From Phycicoccus avicenniae_A (lineage in GTDB: Bacteria; Actinomycetota; Actinomycetes; Actinomycetales; Dermatophilaceae), in NCBI RefSeq assembly GCF_050496545.1, contig NZ_JBNVZV010000015.1, positions 37,448 through 101,447 on the forward strand: a stretch of 64,000 bases of DNA. Direction: 5' to 3'. The position numbers and the translations under genes were made by a program. Under the pieces are notes generated by a model that was not told the origin of the DNA, did no database searches, and saw only the letters and a program-made list of their open reading frames with translations. How positions within the stretch are numbered: the first letter of the stretch is position 1; every line of letters starts with the position of its first letter. Positions 16,199 to 24,338 of the stretch are shown piece by piece.

Positions 16199-16663
16199 AT
16201 GAACGACTCCGGTCTCAAGGCCCGCCTCCAGAGCGACCTGCACGACGCGATGCGGGCCCGCGACAAGGTGCGCTCCTCCACGCTGCGGATGGCGCTGACC
16301 TCCGTGACGACCGCCGAGGTCGCCGGCGACGAGGCCCGCGAGCTCGGCGACGACGAGGTGCTCAAGGTCCTCGCCAAGGAGGCCAAGAAGCGCAAGGAGG
16401 CGGCCGCCGCCTTCCGCGACGCGCAGCGCCCCGAGCTCGCCGAGTCCGAGGAGGCCGAGCTGGCCGTCCTCGAGGCCTACCTGCCGGCCCAGCTCGGCGA
16501 CGACGAGCTGCGCGCCATCGTCGAGCGGGCGCTCGCGTCCACCGGCGCCACCGGCCCGGCCGACATGGGCCGGGTCATGAAGGCCGCCCAGGGCGAGGTC
16601 GCCGGGCGCGCCGACGGCGGCCGGGTCGCGGCCGTCGTCAAAGCCGCGCTGACCACCCGCTGA
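16199..16663 (+). CDS. GatB/YqeY-domain protein
   Basis: This 154-residue soluble, strongly helical protein matches the YqeY family, which is the tail domain of the GatB amidotransferase subunit occurring alone. Typical features are MNDSGLKARLQSDLHDAMRA at the start, KEAKKRKEAAAAFRDAQRPE in the middle, LEAYLPAQLGDDEL, and the final GRVAAVVKAAL helix. The role of stand-alone YqeY is unsettled; tRNA-dependent amidation is suspected from homology. The start at ATG 16199 fits the family N-terminus and follows GAGACT-N6, a weak leaderless pattern. It is followed by a strong bidirectional terminator. Confidence 0.9.
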   Translation: MNDSGLKARLQSDLHDAMRARDKVRSSTLRMALTSVTTAEVAGDEARELGDDEVLKVLAKEAKKRKEAAAAFRDAQRPELAESEEAELAVLEAYLPAQLGDDELRAIVERALASTGATGPADMGRVMKAAQGEVAGRADGGRVAAVVKAALTTR

Positions 16664-16680
16664 GCCACCGCCCGCCCACG

Positions 16681-16725
16681 CACGACGAAGGGCCCCGTCC
16701 ACCACGGACGGGGCCCTTCGTCGTG
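16681..16725. terminator. bidirectional terminator, 20-bp stem
   Basis: CACGACGAAGGGCCCCGTCC (16681-16700) and its exact reverse complement (16706-16725) flank a 5-nt loop, between the convergent YqeY and penicillin-binding protein genes. Confidence 0.9.
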
Positions 16726-16733
16726 CGCGGTGC

Positions 16734-19133
16734 TCAGCCGCGCGGTGGTGGCGTGGTGCCACCCTTGCCCTTGCCGCCGCGACCCCTGGTCGGGGGCTGC
16801 GTGGTCTGGGGCTTGGGCTGGGCGACCGCCTGCCCGGAGGAGATGTAGAGCGTCACCGTCTGGCCGGGCAGGGCCGAGCCGGAGGGTGAGGTGCCCCCGA
16901 CCGTGCCCTGCGGGGCGTTGCTCGCGATGCTCGGGCCGACCTGGCTCGAGAAGCCGGCGTCCTTGAGCATCTGGGCGGCCTCGCCGGGGCTCCGGCCGAA
17001 GACGTTCGGCAGGTCCTGGAGGTTGCCGCGCTGGGCCTTCTGGCTGGGGGCCGGGAACTGCTCGACGGGCATGCCCTCGGACATCTTCTTCATCGCGCTC
17101 GCCCACACGGGGGCCGAGACGGTGCCACCGAAGACGTCACCGAAGCAGCCGTAGGAGCCGAAGCACTTGCCGTTGAGCGAGTAAAGCTTGCGGTTCTTGT
17201 CGGTGACGATGACGTTGCCGATCCACACCGCGGTGGCGAGCTGCCGGGTGTACCCGACGAACCACGCCTGGTTGTGCTTCTCGGTGGTGCCCGTCTTGCC
17301 GGCCGCGGGGCGGGTGTCGACGTTCCAGTTGTTGTCGGCGGTGCCGCCCGGCCGCAGGGTCCCCTTGAGGAGGAAGGTCGCCGCGTTGGCGGTGTCCTTG
17401 CTGATGACCTGCTTGCAGGACATCTTGGGGATCTTGATCTCCTTGCGGTCCGGCGTCGTGATCGACACGATCGGGCTCGGCTCGCAGTACTTGCCGTCGG
17501 CGGCGAGGGTGGCGTAGGCGCTCGCGAGGTCGAGCGGCGTGGTCGTGCCGGAGCCGAGGGTGGCGTTGGAGATCGTGCGGGCGAAGTCCTTGCCGTCGGC
17601 CTGGTGGACACCCATCTTCTTCATCGTGTCCAGGACGTTGCACGACCCGACCTCGATGGTCAGCTGGGCGGCCCAGGTGTTGATCGACTTCGAGATGCCC
17701 TCGGCGAGGGTCATCTGCCGACCGCCGATGGCATAGTCGTTGCCGACCTTCCACGGCTCGTTCGAGCCGCACTCGGCGCCGACGACCTTCGGGCCCTGGA
17801 AGACGTGGTCCTGCTTGTTGCTGGCGAACGGCACGTTGATGGTGGAGTTCATCGGCATGCCCTGCTCGAGGGCGGTCACGAGCCCGAACATCTTGGCGGT
17901 CGAGCCGAACTGGTACCCGAAGGGGCCGCCGCCGTAGACCTGGTCGACGTTCCAGTTGGTCTGGTTCTTCTCGAAGTTCGCCGCCTGGCCCATCGCGAGG
18001 ACCTTGCCGGTGCCGGGCTCGACGACGGTCATCGCGCCGCCGAGGTTGCTCTTGTTGCCGATCGGCACGGCCTTGGTGATCTCGGCCTGCGCGATCTTCT
18101 GCAGCCGCGGGTCGAGCGTGGTGCGGATGGTCAGGCCGCCCTGGTTGATCCGCTTGAGCCGCTCCTCCGGCGTCTTGCCGAGCACCGCCATCTGCGGTGA
18201 CTTCTGGAGGTAGGCCATGACGTACGCGCAGAAGTACGGCTGGGACGAGCGGTGGCAGACGCCCTTGACCGGCGTCTTCTTGATCATCTTCTTGACCGGC
18301 AGCTTCTTGGCGGCGGCGACGTCCTTGGCCGAGGCCATCCCCAGCTGCTCCATGCGGGTGAGGACGATGTCGCGGCGGGCCTGGGCCTGCTTGGGGTTGA
18401 TGATCGGGTTGTACGCGGTGGGCTGCTGGACGATGCCGGCGAGCAGTGCCGACTGCGCCAGGTTCAGCTTGCTGGCGTGGACGCCGAAGTAGTTGAGGGC
18501 GGCCGCCTCGACGCCGTAGGCCTGGTCGCCGTAGTAGACGAGGTTGAGGTAGCCAGTGAGGATCTGGTCCTTGGTGAAGTTCTCCTCGACGTTGATCGCG
18601 TACTTGAGCTCCTGCACCTTGCGGGCGTAGCTCTTGCGCGTCGCGGCCGCGGCGGCCTCCTTGTCGCCGGCGCGCAGCGCCTGCTCCTGCAGGGTGATCT
18701 TCACGTACTGCTGGGTGAGGGTCGAGGCGCCCTGCGGGTCGCCGCCCTGGAGGTTGGAGACGAGCGCGCGCGTGAAGCCGCGCGGGTCGAGGCCGCCGTG
18801 CTCGTAGAACCGCGCGTCCTCGATGGCGATCTGCGCGTTCCGCATGTTCTTCGAGATCTTGTTCAGCGGCATGATGATGCGGTTCTCGTCGTACGGGTTC
18901 GCGATCACCTTGTTGCTGGCGTCGACGATCTTCGACTGCTGGGCCAGCGGCGAGATGGTGAACTCGCTCGGCAGGTCGTTGAAGAAGTCGACCCCGCTCT
19001 TGGCCGCCTGGCCGCTCGCCCCGATGGCCGGGACCGCGATCCCGGCGACGAGCAGACCGGCAACCGTGCTCAGGACCACGAATCCGAGGAGGAGCCTGAG
19101 CACGGCGGGGATGTTCTGGGCGCGACCGTCCAT
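16734..19133 (-). CDS. bifunctional class A penicillin-binding protein with PASTA domain (PonA2-like)
   Basis: The 799-residue protein polymerises and crosslinks peptidoglycan outside the membrane. A membrane anchor lies at about residues 11-36. The GT51 transglycosylase domain carries EDARFYEHGG (105-114) and STLTQQ (137-142). The transpeptidase carries STAK (411-414), SIN (483-485) and KTG (613-615). A C-terminal PASTA domain is at about 695-765, followed by a proline/glycine-rich tail. Gene order matches ponA2 (Rv3682) next to whiB4 in M. tuberculosis, from memory. ATG 19133 was chosen over an upstream extension because it gives the expected short cytoplasmic end and follows a TACCCT-N7 promoter box. 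Confidence 0.95.
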   Translation of the reverse strand: MDGRAQNIPAVLRLLLGFVVLSTVAGLLVAGIAVPAIGASGQAAKSGVDFFNDLPSEFTISPLAQQSKIVDASNKVIANPYDENRIIMPLNKISKNMRNAQIAIEDARFYEHGGLDPRGFTRALVSNLQGGDPQGASTLTQQYVKITLQEQALRAGDKEAAAAATRKSYARKVQELKYAINVEENFTKDQILTGYLNLVYYGDQAYGVEAAALNYFGVHASKLNLAQSALLAGIVQQPTAYNPIINPKQAQARRDIVLTRMEQLGMASAKDVAAAKKLPVKKMIKKTPVKGVCHRSSQPYFCAYVMAYLQKSPQMAVLGKTPEERLKRINQGGLTIRTTLDPRLQKIAQAEITKAVPIGNKSNLGGAMTVVEPGTGKVLAMGQAANFEKNQTNWNVDQVYGGGPFGYQFGSTAKMFGLVTALEQGMPMNSTINVPFASNKQDHVFQGPKVVGAECGSNEPWKVGNDYAIGGRQMTLAEGISKSINTWAAQLTIEVGSCNVLDTMKKMGVHQADGKDFARTISNATLGSGTTTPLDLASAYATLAADGKYCEPSPIVSITTPDRKEIKIPKMSCKQVISKDTANAATFLLKGTLRPGGTADNNWNVDTRPAAGKTGTTEKHNQAWFVGYTRQLATAVWIGNVIVTDKNRKLYSLNGKCFGSYGCFGDVFGGTVSAPVWASAMKKMSEGMPVEQFPAPSQKAQRGNLQDLPNVFGRSPGEAAQMLKDAGFSSQVGPSIASNAPQGTVGGTSPSGSALPGQTVTLYISSGQAVAQPKPQTTQPPTRGRGGKGKGGTTPPPRG

Positions 19134-19140
19134 GCCCGAC

Positions 19141-19146
19141 AGGGTA
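19141..19146 (-). promoter_or_regulatory. -10 box of penicillin-binding protein gene (leaderless type)
   Basis: On the minus strand TACCCT ends seven bases before the ATG at 19133, which also supports that start. Confidence 0.6.
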
Positions 19147-19375
19147 ACCCCGGGACCTGACGATGCCGCTCTCCGCGCGTGGCGGCGGACACGCGGGCGT
19201 GCGTGGTGCACCTGCGGATCCCGCTCATCGGCCGTTCGACCCCGGGGTCGTCCGTTCGGCCACCCGCCCGACCCGCTCGGACGATAGCCGCTGGTCACGC
19301 CTGTTGCCTACGGTTTCCGTACGTCCTCACCCGAGCCGGGGCCGGGGACATCCAGAGAAGCGGAACGAGGTGGAC

Positions 19376-19699
19376 ATGAGCATCTCCCCAGCGGAGCAGA
19401 GCACCGACGGGCAGTGGGTCACGGAGTGGGCGCCCCTCGGGCGCTGCGCCGGCAGCGACCCGGATGCGCTCTTCGTCCAGGGCAAGGCGCAGCGCGCCGC
19501 GAAGGTCGTGTGCAAGGGGTGCCCGGTCGTCGCCGAGTGCCTCGCCGACGCGCTCGACAACCGCACGGAGTTCGGTGTCTGGGGAGGGATGACCGAACGA
19601 GAGCGGCGTGCACTGCTGCGCCGACGCCCTGACGTGCGGTCGTGGACGGCTCTGCTGTCGACGGCCAAGGCCCGTGGCGCCGAGGGCGCCATCGCCTGA
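19376..19699 (+). CDS. WhiB-family iron-sulfur transcription factor
   Basis: This 107-residue protein has the four WhiB cysteines at positions 24, 46, 49 and 55 (RCAGSDPD, then CKGCPVVAEC), which hold a 4Fe-4S cluster. The G[VI]WGG turn follows as GVWGGMTERERR, with a basic C-terminal tail for DNA contact. Wbl proteins bind the primary sigma factor and respond to redox or nitric oxide. By position beside the PonA2-like and ArsA-like genes it corresponds to whiB4 (Rv3681c) of M. tuberculosis, from memory. The ATG at 19376 gives the family-length protein; an in-frame GTG at 19370 is an alternative. Confidence 0.95.
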   Translation: MSISPAEQSTDGQWVTEWAPLGRCAGSDPDALFVQGKAQRAAKVVCKGCPVVAECLADALDNRTEFGVWGGMTERERRALLRRRPDVRSWTALLSTAKARGAEGAIA

Positions 19700-19799
19700 C
19701 CCCCCGATCTCCCCGGAGGGGCCGACCACCCCCTGCACCGCGCGCGGCACCCCTGCAGCCACGCTCGGACCCGGTCGGCCCCACCGGGGGTCTCACCAG

Positions 19800-19829
19800 G
19801 AAGGCCCGGACCACACGGTCCGGGCCTTC
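19800..19829. terminator. terminator between whiB and arsA-like genes
   Basis: GAAGGCCCGGACC (19800-19812) and GGTCCGGGCCTTC (19817-19829) form a perfect 13-bp stem with a 4-nt loop in the convergent intergenic region. Confidence 0.85.
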
Positions 19830-19918
19830 GTGCGTGCGCATTGGGCGCGGGCTACACCGCAGTACTGGTCGTGATCGCAGCACCTACTGCGCCGTAGCCC
19901 GGGTCGTGGGTCGCGACG

Positions 19919-21103
19919 TCAGCCGGTGGCGAGCGCGGCGCCGACGGCGCGCAGGCCCTCGAGGTCGTGGACGTCGGTGGCGGCGGCGGGGACGGTCGAG
20001 ACCGCGACGCCGGGGTGGGCGGCGACGAACCGCTTCACGTGTCCCTCGTGCCGGGTCGCGGCCTCGGCGAGCGAGGCGTGCAGGCGCAGCAGGGCGGGCG
20101 TGAGCGCCGGGCCGGGTGCGGTGGTGTCGGCGTCGTCGGCGCGGTCCTCGAGCTGCTCGGCGGCGGCGGAGGCCCGCGACCCGCTGAGCCCCGGGGCCGC
20201 GAGGGTCTGCATCCGGTTGACGACGACGCCGGCGAGCGGCATCCCCTCGGCCTCGAGGCGCTCGACGAAGTAGGTGGCCTCGCGCAACGCGTCCCGCTCG
20301 GGGGCGGCGACGACGACGAAGGCGGTCGACGGCTCCTTGAGCAGGGCGTAGGTGACGTCGGCGCGCTCGCGGAAGCCGCCGAACATCGTGTCCAGCGCCG
20401 CCACGAAGGTCTGGACGTCGGTGAGGAACTGGCCGCCGAGCACCTTCGAGAGGGTGGCCGCGGCGATGTTCGCGCCGACCGAGAAGACCTTGAGGTAGGC
20501 CCGCCCGCCGGCCTTCGCGGGGGCCATGAGGAGGCGGATGAACCGGCCGTCGAGGAAGGAACCGAGCCGCTTCGGGGCGTCGAGGAAGTCCAGCGCCGAG
20601 CGCGAGGGCGGGGTGTCGACGACGACAAGGTCCCACGTGCCGTCGCGGTCGGCCTCGGCGCGCAGCTGGCCGAGCTTCTCCATCGCCATGTACTCCTGCG
20701 TGCCCGCGAACGAGCTGGAGACCGCTTGGTAGAAGGGGTTCTCGAGGACCTGGGCGGCCTTCTCGGGGGTGGAGTGGGCGAGCACGACCTCGTCGAAGGT
20801 CCGCTTCATGTCGAGCATCATCGCGTCGAGCGAGCCGCCGTCCGCCCCGACGTCGACCACCGGCCGTGGGGTGTTGTCGAGCTCGGTGAGCCCCAGGCTC
20901 TGCGCGAGGCGGCGGGCGGGGTCGATGGTGAGGACGACGACCTTGCGGCCGGCCTCGGCGGCGCGCACCCCGAGGGCCGCGGCGGTCGTCGTCTTGCCGA
21001 CGCCACCGGATCCGCAGCAGACGACGATGCGCGTCCCCGGGTCGGCGAGCAGGGCGTCGACGTCGACCGCGGCGGGGGCGGTGGCGGGGGAGCGGCCGGG
21101 CAT
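19919..21103 (-). CDS. ArsA-family ATPase (second of pair)
   Basis: The 394-residue soluble ATPase has a deviant Walker A loop VVCCGSGGVGKTTTAAAL at about residues 27-44, a LTIDPARRLAQSLGL switch, and LVVVDTPPSRSALDFLDAP as the Walker B/switch II region. It belongs to the ArsA/Get3 superfamily but lacks an obvious arsenite-binding cysteine triad, so arsenic transport is unlikely. In M. tuberculosis the corresponding pair (Rv3679/Rv3680, from memory) forms a two-subunit ATPase linked to stress tolerance and glycerol metabolism. Its ATG overlaps the stop of the partner by one base (TGATG), giving translational coupling. Confidence 0.9.
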   Translation of the reverse strand: MPGRSPATAPAAVDVDALLADPGTRIVVCCGSGGVGKTTTAAALGVRAAEAGRKVVVLTIDPARRLAQSLGLTELDNTPRPVVDVGADGGSLDAMMLDMKRTFDEVVLAHSTPEKAAQVLENPFYQAVSSSFAGTQEYMAMEKLGQLRAEADRDGTWDLVVVDTPPSRSALDFLDAPKRLGSFLDGRFIRLLMAPAKAGGRAYLKVFSVGANIAAATLSKVLGGQFLTDVQTFVAALDTMFGGFRERADVTYALLKEPSTAFVVVAAPERDALREATYFVERLEAEGMPLAGVVVNRMQTLAAPGLSGSRASAAAEQLEDRADDADTTAPGPALTPALLRLHASLAEAATRHEGHVKRFVAAHPGVAVSTVPAAATDVHDLEGLRAVGAALATG

Positions 21104-22116
21104 CAGGCCACACCCTGGGCGGCGAGCTCGTCGGCGAGCACGGCGACCCCGCCGTCGTCGGTGCCGGAGGCCAGCGCGGGGAGGCGGACGGTGGCCAGGC
21201 CGAGCGCCTCGACCTCCGCGGCGAGGTCGCGCTCGAGGGCGATGCGCGCCGCGTGGTCGCGCCCCTCGGCGAGGAGGCCCCCCACCGTGCGGGCGCCCGA
21301 GCGCACCCCGACGGCCGCGAGGTCGGCGCGCACCCGCTCCTCGACCTCGTCGCCGTCCTCGTCGAGCCGGCCGAGCAGGTCGGCGGGGACGAGCGGCTCG
21401 CGCACCTGGTTGACGACGACGGCGCCCATCCCGAAGCCACCGGCCGTCAGCTCGGCGACGGCGTCGGCGCTCTCCTGCACCGGCATCTCCTCGAGGAGGG
21501 TGACGACGTGCACGACGCTGCGGCGGTCGCGGAGCATCCGGGTGATCGACTCGGCCTGCGAGTGGATGGGGCCCATCCGGGCCAGGCCGGCGACCTGCTC
21601 GTTGACGCCGAGGAAGCGGGCGACGCGGCCGGTCGGCGGGGCGTCGAGGACGACGGCGTCCCAGGCGAGCGAGCCCTGGCCGCGCTTGCTGCCGGTCGTG
21701 CGGCCGACCGCCTCGTAGACCTTGCCGGTGAGCAGGACGTCGCGGACGCCGGGCGCGATGGTGGTCGCGAAGTCGACGACGCCCATCCGCTCGAGCGCCC
21801 CGCCCGCGCGGCCGAGCTTGTAGAACGTCTGCAGGTACTCCAGGAGCGCGGCCTTGGCGTCCACCGAGAGCCCCCACAGCTCGCCGCCGGAGGGGTCCTG
21901 GACGAGGCGCACCTCGTCGGTGCCGAGCGGCGGCACCCCGAAGGTCTGGCTGATGCCCTGCCGGTTCTCGACCTCGACGAGGAGGACGCGCCGGCCGGTG
22001 CGGGCCAGGGCGAGCCCGAGCGCGCCGGCGACCGTCGTCTTGCCGGTGCCGCCCTTGCCGGTGACGACGTGGAGGCGGACGCCATCGAGGACGCGGGCGA
22101 GGGGTGGGGCCGCCAT
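21103..22116 (-). CDS. ArsA-family ATPase (first of pair)
   Basis: This 337-residue protein is the upstream partner of the ArsA pair. The P-loop is at about residues 18-33 (VVTGKGGTGKTTVAGA), with VLDAPPTGRVARFLGV as switch II and LVEVENRQGISQTFGV before it. No membrane segment or arsenite cysteines are seen. The two ATPases probably form a heterodimer, by analogy with the mycobacterial pair. The start at ATG 22116 follows TAGGCT by six bases, so the operon is probably transcribed as leaderless mRNA. It is divergent from the DUF4177-RidA side, with an alpha/beta hydrolase gene inserted 55 bp upstream. Confidence 0.9.
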   Translation of the reverse strand: MAAPPLARVLDGVRLHVVTGKGGTGKTTVAGALGLALARTGRRVLLVEVENRQGISQTFGVPPLGTDEVRLVQDPSGGELWGLSVDAKAALLEYLQTFYKLGRAGGALERMGVVDFATTIAPGVRDVLLTGKVYEAVGRTTGSKRGQGSLAWDAVVLDAPPTGRVARFLGVNEQVAGLARMGPIHSQAESITRMLRDRRSVVHVVTLLEEMPVQESADAVAELTAGGFGMGAVVVNQVREPLVPADLLGRLDEDGDEVEERVRADLAAVGVRSGARTVGGLLAEGRDHAARIALERDLAAEVEALGLATVRLPALASGTDDGGVAVLADELAAQGVA

Positions 22117-22122
22117 GTCGTC

Positions 22123-22128
22123 AGCCTA
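22123..22128 (-). promoter_or_regulatory. -10 box of arsA-like operon (leaderless type)
   Basis: On the minus strand TAGGCT ends six bases before the ATG at 22116. Confidence 0.6.
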
Positions 22129-22171
22129 GGTGGCGGGCCGGTGCCGGCTCGGCGTCGGGGTCAGTGCGGGG

Positions 22172-22948
22172 TCAGTGCAGGGTCAGCTCCTCGACCTCGG
22201 CGAGGACCAGGAGGTAGGCCGGGTGCTCGGGGTCGATGAGGTCGAAGTGGTCGGCGCCGCGGGCCAGGGCCGTGCTCGCCGGCTCGTCGGGGTCGCGGGT
22301 GGCCAGCCACGCCTCGGCGACCGACGGCGGGACGACGTCGTCGCGCTCGCCGGCGACCTGGACCACGGGGGCGCCGAGCCGCTGCCGGCCGGGGTCCGCG
22401 GCGGCCCAGGCGTCGGGCACCTCCTCGGGCGAGCCGCCGAGGAAGTCCCGGGCGGCGTCGTCGCCGAGGTGCTGGCGGTCGGCCTCGGCGAGGTCGGCGA
22501 CGGGGCCGAGCCCGACCGCGCCGCGCAGCCCGGGGACACGGTCCCCGCAGGCGAGCCAGGTGACGAGGTGCCCGCCGGCGGAGTGCCCGACGAGGACGAG
22601 GGGGTCGGGCAGGTCGGTGTCGGCGCGGGCGGCATCGAGGGTCGCGAGCAGCGCGTCGGCGGTGCCGGGCCAGCCGCCGCCCGGCATCCCCGTGCGCGGG
22701 TACTCGAGGTTGGCGACGTGGAACCCGTCGCGCGCGAGCGCCTCGGCGAGCGGGGCGAGGCTGCTGCGGTCGTAGCGCGGACGCCAGAACCCGCCGTGCA
22801 CCAGGGCGACGGTGACGCCGCGGGCGCGGTGCGGGTCGGGCTCGTAGACGTCGTACACGTCGGTCTGCTCCGGCCCGGTGACCTCCGTGCGGTCGGGCTG
22901 GCGGGCGCTGCGGGTCATGACCTCGGGCTCGTCGCTCATTGCGGCCAC
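22172..22948 (-). CDS. alpha/beta hydrolase, kynurenine formamidase/esterase-like
   Basis: The 258-residue soluble hydrolase shows the oxyanion motif VHGGFWR at about residues 49-55, the nucleophile elbow VGHSAGGHLVTW with Ser in GHSAG at about 120, and an acid/histidine end (GERDDVVPPS, then GADHFDLIDP). The HGGxW motif places it with BD-FAE/kynurenine formamidase-like esterases. It hydrolyses an ester or amide; the substrate is unknown. The start is either GTG 22948 or ATG 22939; neither has a strong ribosome binding site. It is an extra gene relative to the mycobacterial order, placed between the arsA pair and DUF4177. Confidence 0.85.
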   Translation of the reverse strand: MAAMSDEPEVMTRSARQPDRTEVTGPEQTDVYDVYEPDPHRARGVTVALVHGGFWRPRYDRSSLAPLAEALARDGFHVANLEYPRTGMPGGGWPGTADALLATLDAARADTDLPDPLVLVGHSAGGHLVTWLACGDRVPGLRGAVGLGPVADLAEADRQHLGDDAARDFLGGSPEEVPDAWAAADPGRQRLGAPVVQVAGERDDVVPPSVAEAWLATRDPDEPASTALARGADHFDLIDPEHPAYLLVLAEVEELTLH

Positions 22949-22970
22949 CGTAGCCCCGGCGGGCCGCCGG

Positions 22971-22976
22971 TAGGGT
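22971..22976 (+). promoter_or_regulatory. -10 box of DUF4177-ridA operon (leaderless type)
   Basis: TAGGGT ends seven bases before the ATG at 22984. Confidence 0.6.
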
Positions 22977-22983
22977 GGCGCGC

Positions 22984-23136
22984 ATGCAGAAGTGGGAGTA
23001 CGCGACCGTGCCGCTCATCGTCCACGCGACGAAGCAGATCCTCGACCAGTGGGGCGAGGACGGCTGGGAGCTCGTCCAGGTCCTCGTGATGCCCGAGGGC
23101 AACCTCGTCGCCTACCTCAAGCGCGCGAAGGGCTGA
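22984..23136 (+). CDS. small DUF4177-like protein, 50 aa
   Basis: This very short protein starts MQKWEYATVPLIVHATKQIL and ends MPEGNLVAYLKRAKG, with the GWELVQVL strand between. That is the DUF4177 pattern: a tiny alpha/beta protein of unknown role. In M. tuberculosis a gene of the same size (Rv3678A) lies at the same place beside the RidA gene, from memory. A leaderless-type TAGGGT box lies seven bases before its ATG. The next gene begins two bases after its stop, so the pair is cotranscribed and probably coupled. Confidence 0.85.
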   Translation: MQKWEYATVPLIVHATKQILDQWGEDGWELVQVLVMPEGNLVAYLKRAKG

Positions 23137-23138
23137 GG

Positions 23139-23612
23139 ATGGGCGCCGTCGAGGACCGCCTCGCCGAGCTCGGGCTGACGCTGCCGGAGGTCGTGCCTCC
23201 CCTGGCCGCGTACGTGCCCGCCGTGCTCGACGGCTCGCGCGTCTACGTCTCCGGGCAGGTGCCGATGGTCGAGGGCGTGCTCGCGGCGACGGGCCAGGTC
23301 GGCGAGCTGGTCGGGCTGGTGACGCCGGACCGCGCCCGCGAGCTGGCCGAGATCTGCGCGCTCAACGCGATCGCGGCGGTGAAGTCCGTCGTCGACGACC
23401 TCGACCGCGTCGAGCGGGTCGTCAAGGTCGTCGGCTTCGTCGCGTCCGACCCGTCCTTCACCGGGCAGCCGGGTGTGATCAACGGCGCCAGCGAGCTGTT
23501 CGGGAAGGTGTTCGGGGACAAGGGTGTCCACGCCCGCTCGGCGGTGGGGGTCGCGGCGCTGCCGCTCGGCGCCCCCGTCGAGGTCGAGGTGATCGTCCAC
23601 GTCCGCGACTGA
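23139..23612 (+). CDS. ridA: RidA/YjgF-family protein
   Basis: The 157-residue protein carries the RidA core: YVPAVLDGSRVYVSGQVPMV near the N-terminus, an NAIAAVKSVVDDLDRVERVV helix, and SAVGVAALPLGAPVEVEVIV at the end. The family hydrolyses reactive imine/enamine intermediates released by PLP enzymes; the catalytic arginine is expected in the HARSAVGVA segment, where an Arg is seen. It is a longer actinobacterial subtype (standard RidA is about 128 residues). ATG 23139 is two bases after the DUF4177 stop. It corresponds to Rv3678c by position. Confidence 0.9.
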   Translation: MGAVEDRLAELGLTLPEVVPPLAAYVPAVLDGSRVYVSGQVPMVEGVLAATGQVGELVGLVTPDRARELAEICALNAIAAVKSVVDDLDRVERVVKVVGFVASDPSFTGQPGVINGASELFGKVFGDKGVHARSAVGVAALPLGAPVEVEVIVHVRD

Positions 23613-23631
23613 CGGCGGCGCCGGCGGCCCC

Positions 23632-24327
23632 GTGCTCAGGGTGCCGCTGCGCGACGGCGGGCTGCGTGAGCGCGCCGAGGCCTGGTTCGCGGCCGGGCGT
23701 CCCGAGGCAGTTCAGCCCCGGCCGGCGGCCACCGTGATGCTGGTGCGGGACACCGCACCCGGGCCCGAGGTCTACGTCCAGCGGCGGGTCGCGACGATGG
23801 CCTTCGCGCCGTCGATGGTCGTCTTCCCCGGTGGGCGGGTGGACGCGGCGGACCATCTGCTCGACGTCGCCACGCCGGGGCTGGCCGACCTCGCCGCGCA
23901 CCTCGGCGTGTCGGTGGCCGACGCCGCGCCGTTCGCGGCCGCGGCGGTGCGCGAGGTCGAGGAGGAGTGCGGGGTGCGGGTGGCCGTTGCCGACCTGCGC
24001 GGGCGCGGGCACTGGGTGACACCGGCCTTCGAGCCGCGCCGCTACGACACCTGGATCCTCGCCGCCGGGATGCCGGCCGACCAGGAGGCGCGGGAGACCA
24101 GCGGCGAGTCCGACGGCGGGGGATGGGCCCGGGCCTCGGTGCTTCTGGAGCGCGCCGAGCGGGGTGAGGTGCGGATGATGCCGCCGCAGGTGTGGGCGCT
24201 CGAGGCGCTGGACGGGTTCGACTCCGCGGCTGCCTTCCTCGCCGACCGGCCCCGTATCGCCCGGGTGACGCCGGTGCTCGAGCAGGCCCCCGACGGCACC
24301 CCGGTCCTCGTCACCGCCCTCCCCTGA
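23632..24327 (+). CDS. NUDIX hydrolase
   Basis: The 231-residue protein has a recognisable but long-inserted NUDIX box. GGRVDAADHLLD supplies the first glycines, and AAVREVEEECGVRV supplies the REVEEE metal-binding glutamates. About 25 residues separate the two halves, as in the NUDT19-like subgroup rather than the standard 23-residue box. The PSMVVFPGGRVD stretch before the box is typical. Substrate is probably a nucleoside diphosphate derivative or CoA ester, unproven. GTG 23632 follows ridA by 19 bp in the same direction, so it is likely the third gene of that operon. Confidence 0.85.
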   Translation: MLRVPLRDGGLRERAEAWFAAGRPEAVQPRPAATVMLVRDTAPGPEVYVQRRVATMAFAPSMVVFPGGRVDAADHLLDVATPGLADLAAHLGVSVADAAPFAAAAVREVEEECGVRVAVADLRGRGHWVTPAFEPRRYDTWILAAGMPADQEARETSGESDGGGWARASVLLERAERGEVRMMPPQVWALEALDGFDSAAAFLADRPRIARVTPVLEQAPDGTPVLVTALP

Positions 24328-24338
24328 GCGGCCGCTGC

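Noticed and set aside
14882..16762. 626-codon minus-strand open frame
   Set aside because: Out-of-frame shadow of the metallophosphoesterase and of the antisense of YqeY; composition is typical of GC-rich shadow frames.
19919..22116. Arsenite-export ATPase system
   Set aside because: No arsenite-binding cysteine triad, no ArsB/Acr3 pump or ArsR nearby; gene order points to the mycobacterial stress-related ATPase pair.
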